Shown here in pieces: positions 36,446-39,464 of a stretch of 39,464 bases of DNA. Origin of the DNA: Candidatus Amesbacteria bacterium RIFCSPLOWO2_01_FULL_49_25 (GTDB lineage: Bacteria; Patescibacteriota; Microgenomatia; CAZETR01; Amesbacteraceae); contig MEXP01000003.1 of assembly GCA_001773725.1 (NCBI GenBank), positions 26,781-66,244 of the forward strand. Direction: 5' to 3'. Position 1 is the stretch's first letter, and each line of letters starts with the position of its first letter. The notes below the pieces were generated by a model. It saw only the letters and a list, made by a program, of their open reading frames with translations. It did no database searches and was not told where the DNA came from. Made by a program: the position numbers and the translations under genes.

Positions 36446-37506
36446 AACTCTACCATTTGATATCTCTACTAATTTTCTCCCTCAGCTGTTTCGGTCTTCT
36501 TATGGTTTCCAGCGCGTCAGTTGTAATAGCCAATCGGGATTTTGGTGATAAGTGGTATTACGCCAAGCGTCAATCACTTTGGCTGGGTTTAGGCACAATC
36601 GCCTTTCTCATCTCGGTCAGAATTCCCCTGGACTTTCTTGACAAAAATTCAACCGTCCTTTTTTTGACATCCATCGCCTTCCTAGTTCTCGTTCTCATGC
36701 CAGGCTTAGGTTCCACTCGGTGGGGAGCAAGTCGCTGGATCAACCTGGGGATATTATCTTTTCAGCCGGCAGAAGCGGCCAAACTCACCTTGTGTCTTTA
36801 CCTCTCCAGCCTATTAAAAAAACCTCACGCCAAGTTCCGAGCTTTCATTACAGTTCTAGCATCTGTATGCTTGCTGGTTGCCTTCGAACCCGACCTCGGA
36901 ACTTCCCTGGTCTTGGCCTCAATAGGCTTGTGTATTTACATTTCCACTGGAAGAAAAATGCTCTCTCTGGTAATTCCTCTGGTTCTGTCCACTGCCCTAG
37001 TTACTCTATTCATTTTGGTTTCTCCTTATCGTAGGAATCGGGTCAAAACCTTCTTCGATTTTACCCATGATCCCCTGGGAGCATCCTATCAAATTCGACA
37101 ATCACTCTTAGGGTTGGGTTCCGGAGGGATATTTGGCCGGGGATTGGGTCAATCTCGACAGAAATATGAATTCTTGCCTGAGACTCCCACAGATTCAATA
37201 TTATCGGTAATAGGGGAGGAGTTGGGTTTAGTGGGAACGGCCTCTCTAGCTATTGCCATACTTTGGCTAATAACTCTCGGATTCAAAACCGCTTCCAAAA
37301 CCTCAAATCCATTTGCTTCAAGTCTGGCTTCAGGGGTATCATCGTGGATTGGTGTCCAGTCATTTTTAAATATGGGCTCGTTAACCGCATTAGTTCCCTT
37401 AACTGGTGTCCCCTTGCCCTTCATATCCTACGGCGGTTCTTCGCTTGTGATTTTGTTGTTTTCCGCAGGCATATTAGTCAACATTGCCAAGAATCCGAAG
37501 AACTAG
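36442..37506 (+). CDS. ftsW: FtsW/RodA/SpoVE family lipid II polymerase
   Basis: LGSTRWGASRWINLGILSFQPAEAAKL, VAFEPDLGTSLVL, GASYQIRQSLLGLGSGGIFGRGLGQSRQKYEFLPETPTDSILSVIGEELGLVG, PFISYGGSSL. Confidence 0.96.
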   Translation: MKLYHLISLLIFSLSCFGLLMVSSASVVIANRDFGDKWYYAKRQSLWLGLGTIAFLISVRIPLDFLDKNSTVLFLTSIAFLVLVLMPGLGSTRWGASRWINLGILSFQPAEAAKLTLCLYLSSLLKKPHAKFRAFITVLASVCLLVAFEPDLGTSLVLASIGLCIYISTGRKMLSLVIPLVLSTALVTLFILVSPYRRNRVKTFFDFTHDPLGASYQIRQSLLGLGSGGIFGRGLGQSRQKYEFLPETPTDSILSVIGEELGLVGTASLAIAILWLITLGFKTASKTSNPFASSLASGVSSWIGVQSFLNMGSLTALVPLTGVPLPFISYGGSSLVILLFSAGILVNIAKNPKN

Positions 37507-37507
37507 T

Positions 37508-38563
37508 ATGCCAAAGCTGATTTTTACCGGGGGCCATCACACCAGCTCTTTAGAAGTTGCCTTACAACTCAAGAGCCAGGGTGTGGATGTAGTTTGGTTC
37601 GGGCACCGGCATTCACATTGGGGGGACAAATCGAATACCGCAGAATATCATGATATTACCTCTTCCGGACTAAAATTTAGGGACCTCAGGGCCGGAAAAT
37701 TTTATCGCACCTACCACCCCCTCAAACTTATCCGCATCCCGCTAGGGTTCCTTCAATCATTTTTTCTTTTACTCAGAGAGAGACCCGATGGAATTGTGTC
37801 TTTTGGGGGTTATCTTGCAGTTCCTGTCGTCATCACTGGCTGGCTTTTAGCTATCCCCAGTATCACTCATGAACAAACAGTGGCCGCCAGCTGGTCCAAC
37901 AGGCTCATTTCTTTTTTTGTCAAAAAAATTGCCCTCACTTGGCCCCAAAGCACCAAATATTACCCCGAGGGTAAAACTGCAGTCGTCGGTCTTCCCCTCA
38001 GAAAAGAAATTTTAGAAATAAGAAAAAGGCCCCAGCTGAGTAAACGCAACCACACAGTTTACGTCACCGGAGGCAAACAGGGTTCGCACATCATAAATGA
38101 AACAATCTTCTCTGCGCTATCCCAGCTTCAAAAAAAATACACAGTTATCCACCAAACCGGGAGATCCTCTTTGTTTCCAGACTATCAAAAAGCACTTTCC
38201 ATAAGTTCCCGGCGGTACATCCCCTTTGCTTATGATAATTCAAAAGGACTCGCCGCTCTAGAGAAGGCTAGTGTTGTTGTCAGCCGAGCCGGGGCTCACA
38301 TCACTTATGAACTAGCAGTCCTGGGAAAAAAGTCTGTTCTAGTTCCGATTTCTTGGGCCTCACACAACGAACAATTATTAAACGCTCAAGTTTTACATTC
38401 GGCCGGTCTCGCTGTTATCTTGCCTCAGTCGGAACTTTCTCCTGCGTCCTTACAAACGGCTATCGATCAAGCCTTACAACTTTCCGGTCAGCCCCTTGCT
38501 CTTCCTCTCGATGCCACTCAAAAATTAACTGCCCTTATTCATGAAGCCTTCAAGTTGAAATGA
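37508..38563 (+). CDS. murG: UDP-GlcNAc--lipid I GlcNAc transferase MurG (divergent)
   Basis: IVSFGGYLAVPVVITGWLLAIPSITHEQTVAASWSNR, TGGKQGSHIIN, SRAGAHITYELAVLGKKSVLVPISWASHNEQLLNA. Confidence 0.9.
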   Translation: MPKLIFTGGHHTSSLEVALQLKSQGVDVVWFGHRHSHWGDKSNTAEYHDITSSGLKFRDLRAGKFYRTYHPLKLIRIPLGFLQSFFLLLRERPDGIVSFGGYLAVPVVITGWLLAIPSITHEQTVAASWSNRLISFFVKKIALTWPQSTKYYPEGKTAVVGLPLRKEILEIRKRPQLSKRNHTVYVTGGKQGSHIINETIFSALSQLQKKYTVIHQTGRSSLFPDYQKALSISSRRYIPFAYDNSKGLAALEKASVVVSRAGAHITYELAVLGKKSVLVPISWASHNEQLLNAQVLHSAGLAVILPQSELSPASLQTAIDQALQLSGQPLALPLDATQKLTALIHEAFKLK

Positions 38564-39171
38564 GGTTTGTTTTATTAGTTTGCCTACTGTTTGGTTCCCT
38601 AATATTTCTTTTCTTTAAGGTAACTCCCGCCAAACCTGTCAGATGTGATACTCAATTCGGCCCATGTCCCGACAAATATCAACAAGCCTCCATTACCCAG
38701 ATTTCTTCATTTCCGGAGGTCAAGTCTGTCTCGCTTTCTCGTAATTGGCTTCTTTGGCAAACCATCACTGTTCAACTCCGCCAGCCGCAAATTGCCATAT
38801 CAACAACTTCTTTAGGCGATTCACTGGGGTTGATTGATGAAACTGGTGAAATGTTTGCCACTTCTTCCGGCTCATCATTGCCCTTACTAAAAATCGATTC
38901 TCCCTGGTCAAACAGTAATCCCAAGTTTATCTCCGCAGTTTCGGCTCTCAATTCCATTGGCAAATTTTTTCCGTCTCAAGTTCAGTCCGAGTTTTGGGGA
39001 TCTTACTTGGTAGTGTATACTCCAGACAGCCGGCAAATTATTATCGACCCGCAAAAACCCAAATCTAGCTGGTACCCTTCTTTACAATCTATTTTGTCCA
39101 GAAGTAAAATAGAAGCTAAATCACCCAAAAAAATTGATTTGCGCTTTTCCCAGCCAATAGTTATTTATTAA
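38560..39171 (+). CDS. ftsQ: FtsQ/DivIB-like POTRA-domain divisome protein
   Basis: N-terminal TM, small POTRA-like region (ISSFPEVKSVSLSRNWLLWQTITVQLRQPQIAI), placed between murG and ftsA. Confidence 0.7.
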   Translation: MRFVLLVCLLFGSLIFLFFKVTPAKPVRCDTQFGPCPDKYQQASITQISSFPEVKSVSLSRNWLLWQTITVQLRQPQIAISTTSLGDSLGLIDETGEMFATSSGSSLPLLKIDSPWSNSNPKFISAVSALNSIGKFFPSQVQSEFWGSYLVVYTPDSRQIIIDPQKPKSSWYPSLQSILSRSKIEAKSPKKIDLRFSQPIVIY

Positions 39172-39173
39172 TC

Positions 39174-39464
39174 ATGGCCAAACATAAACTTATTTCTGCA
39201 GTAGATATCGGGACATCCAAAATAACCACTCTTATAGGCCAATTAAGAGACGAAGATGACCAGAAGATTCACATTATTGGCGTTTCCAGTCTTCCATCCA
39301 AAGGATTACGCAAGGGGCAGATAGTAAATATCGAAGAAGCCGTCGAGGTCATCACCAGCAGCGTCGAGGCCGCCGAACGCATGGCCGGTTTCAACATCGC
39401 CAAAGTTTGGGTAAGTGTTGGCGGGGCCCACATTGGTTCTCAAAACAGCCACGGTGTCGTGGCC
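39174..39464 (+). CDS. ftsA: Cell division protein FtsA (N-terminal part, runs off window)
   Basis: MAKHKLISAVDIGTSKITTLIGQLRDEDDQKIHIIGVSSLPSKGLRKGQIVNIEEAVEVITSSVEAAERMAGFNIAKVWVSVGGAHIGS. Confidence 0.95.
   Translation, partial: MAKHKLISAVDIGTSKITTLIGQLRDEDDQKIHIIGVSSLPSKGLRKGQIVNIEEAVEVITSSVEAAERMAGFNIAKVWVSVGGAHIGSQNSHGVVA

Noticed and set aside
1-39464. UGA recoding (Gracilibacteria/Absconditabacteria-type code 25)
   Set aside because: Genes such as sufS and ferredoxin reductase end cleanly at TGA with the next gene starting there; conserved proteins are full length under the standard code.
1-39464. CRISPR arrays, tRNA/rRNA genes, transposases or attachment sites
   Set aside because: No regularly spaced repeats, cloverleaf-like sequences or recombinase motifs were seen; faint tRNAs could be missed without a tool such as tRNAscan-SE.

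Overview
This is a gene-dense window (about 46 CDS, almost no intergenic DNA) that looks like a Candidate Phyla Radiation/Patescibacteria (Microgenomates-like) chromosome. The taxonomic call is inferred from gene content and style only. Four blocks are visible. (1) 1-1861: end of a Suf-type Fe-S assembly operon (sufS 3' end, short sufU, flavin reductase, 3-Cys ferredoxin, SufT/MIP18-like). (2) 1862-26156: a roughly 24 kb surface-glycan locus with a nucleotide-sugar dehydrogenase, flippase, FAD UGM-like oxidoreductase, about 14 glycosyltransferases (GT2, GT4, GT-C), an O-antigen polymerase/ligase-like protein, acyltransferase, ManC and a WbaP-like sugar transferase, plus several unknowns. (3) 26160-31761: DUF4012 protein, RecO, two unknown genes, glycyl-tRNA synthetase and a membrane protein. 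(4) 31838-39464: a dcw division/peptidoglycan cluster mraZ-rsmH-ftsL-ftsI-dgkA-mraY-ftsW-murG-ftsQ-ftsA with no mur ligase genes. The observations I rate highest are a recurrent extended -10 element placed exactly 6 nt before start codons (leaderless-type promoters), three 10-bp MraZ-box-like repeats before mraZ, a GT4 glycosyltransferase split into two translationally coupled ORFs, a Suf-linked reductase/3-Cys ferredoxin module, and convergent or divergent gene pairs with essentially no spacer. No tRNA, rRNA, CRISPR or transposon was recognised.
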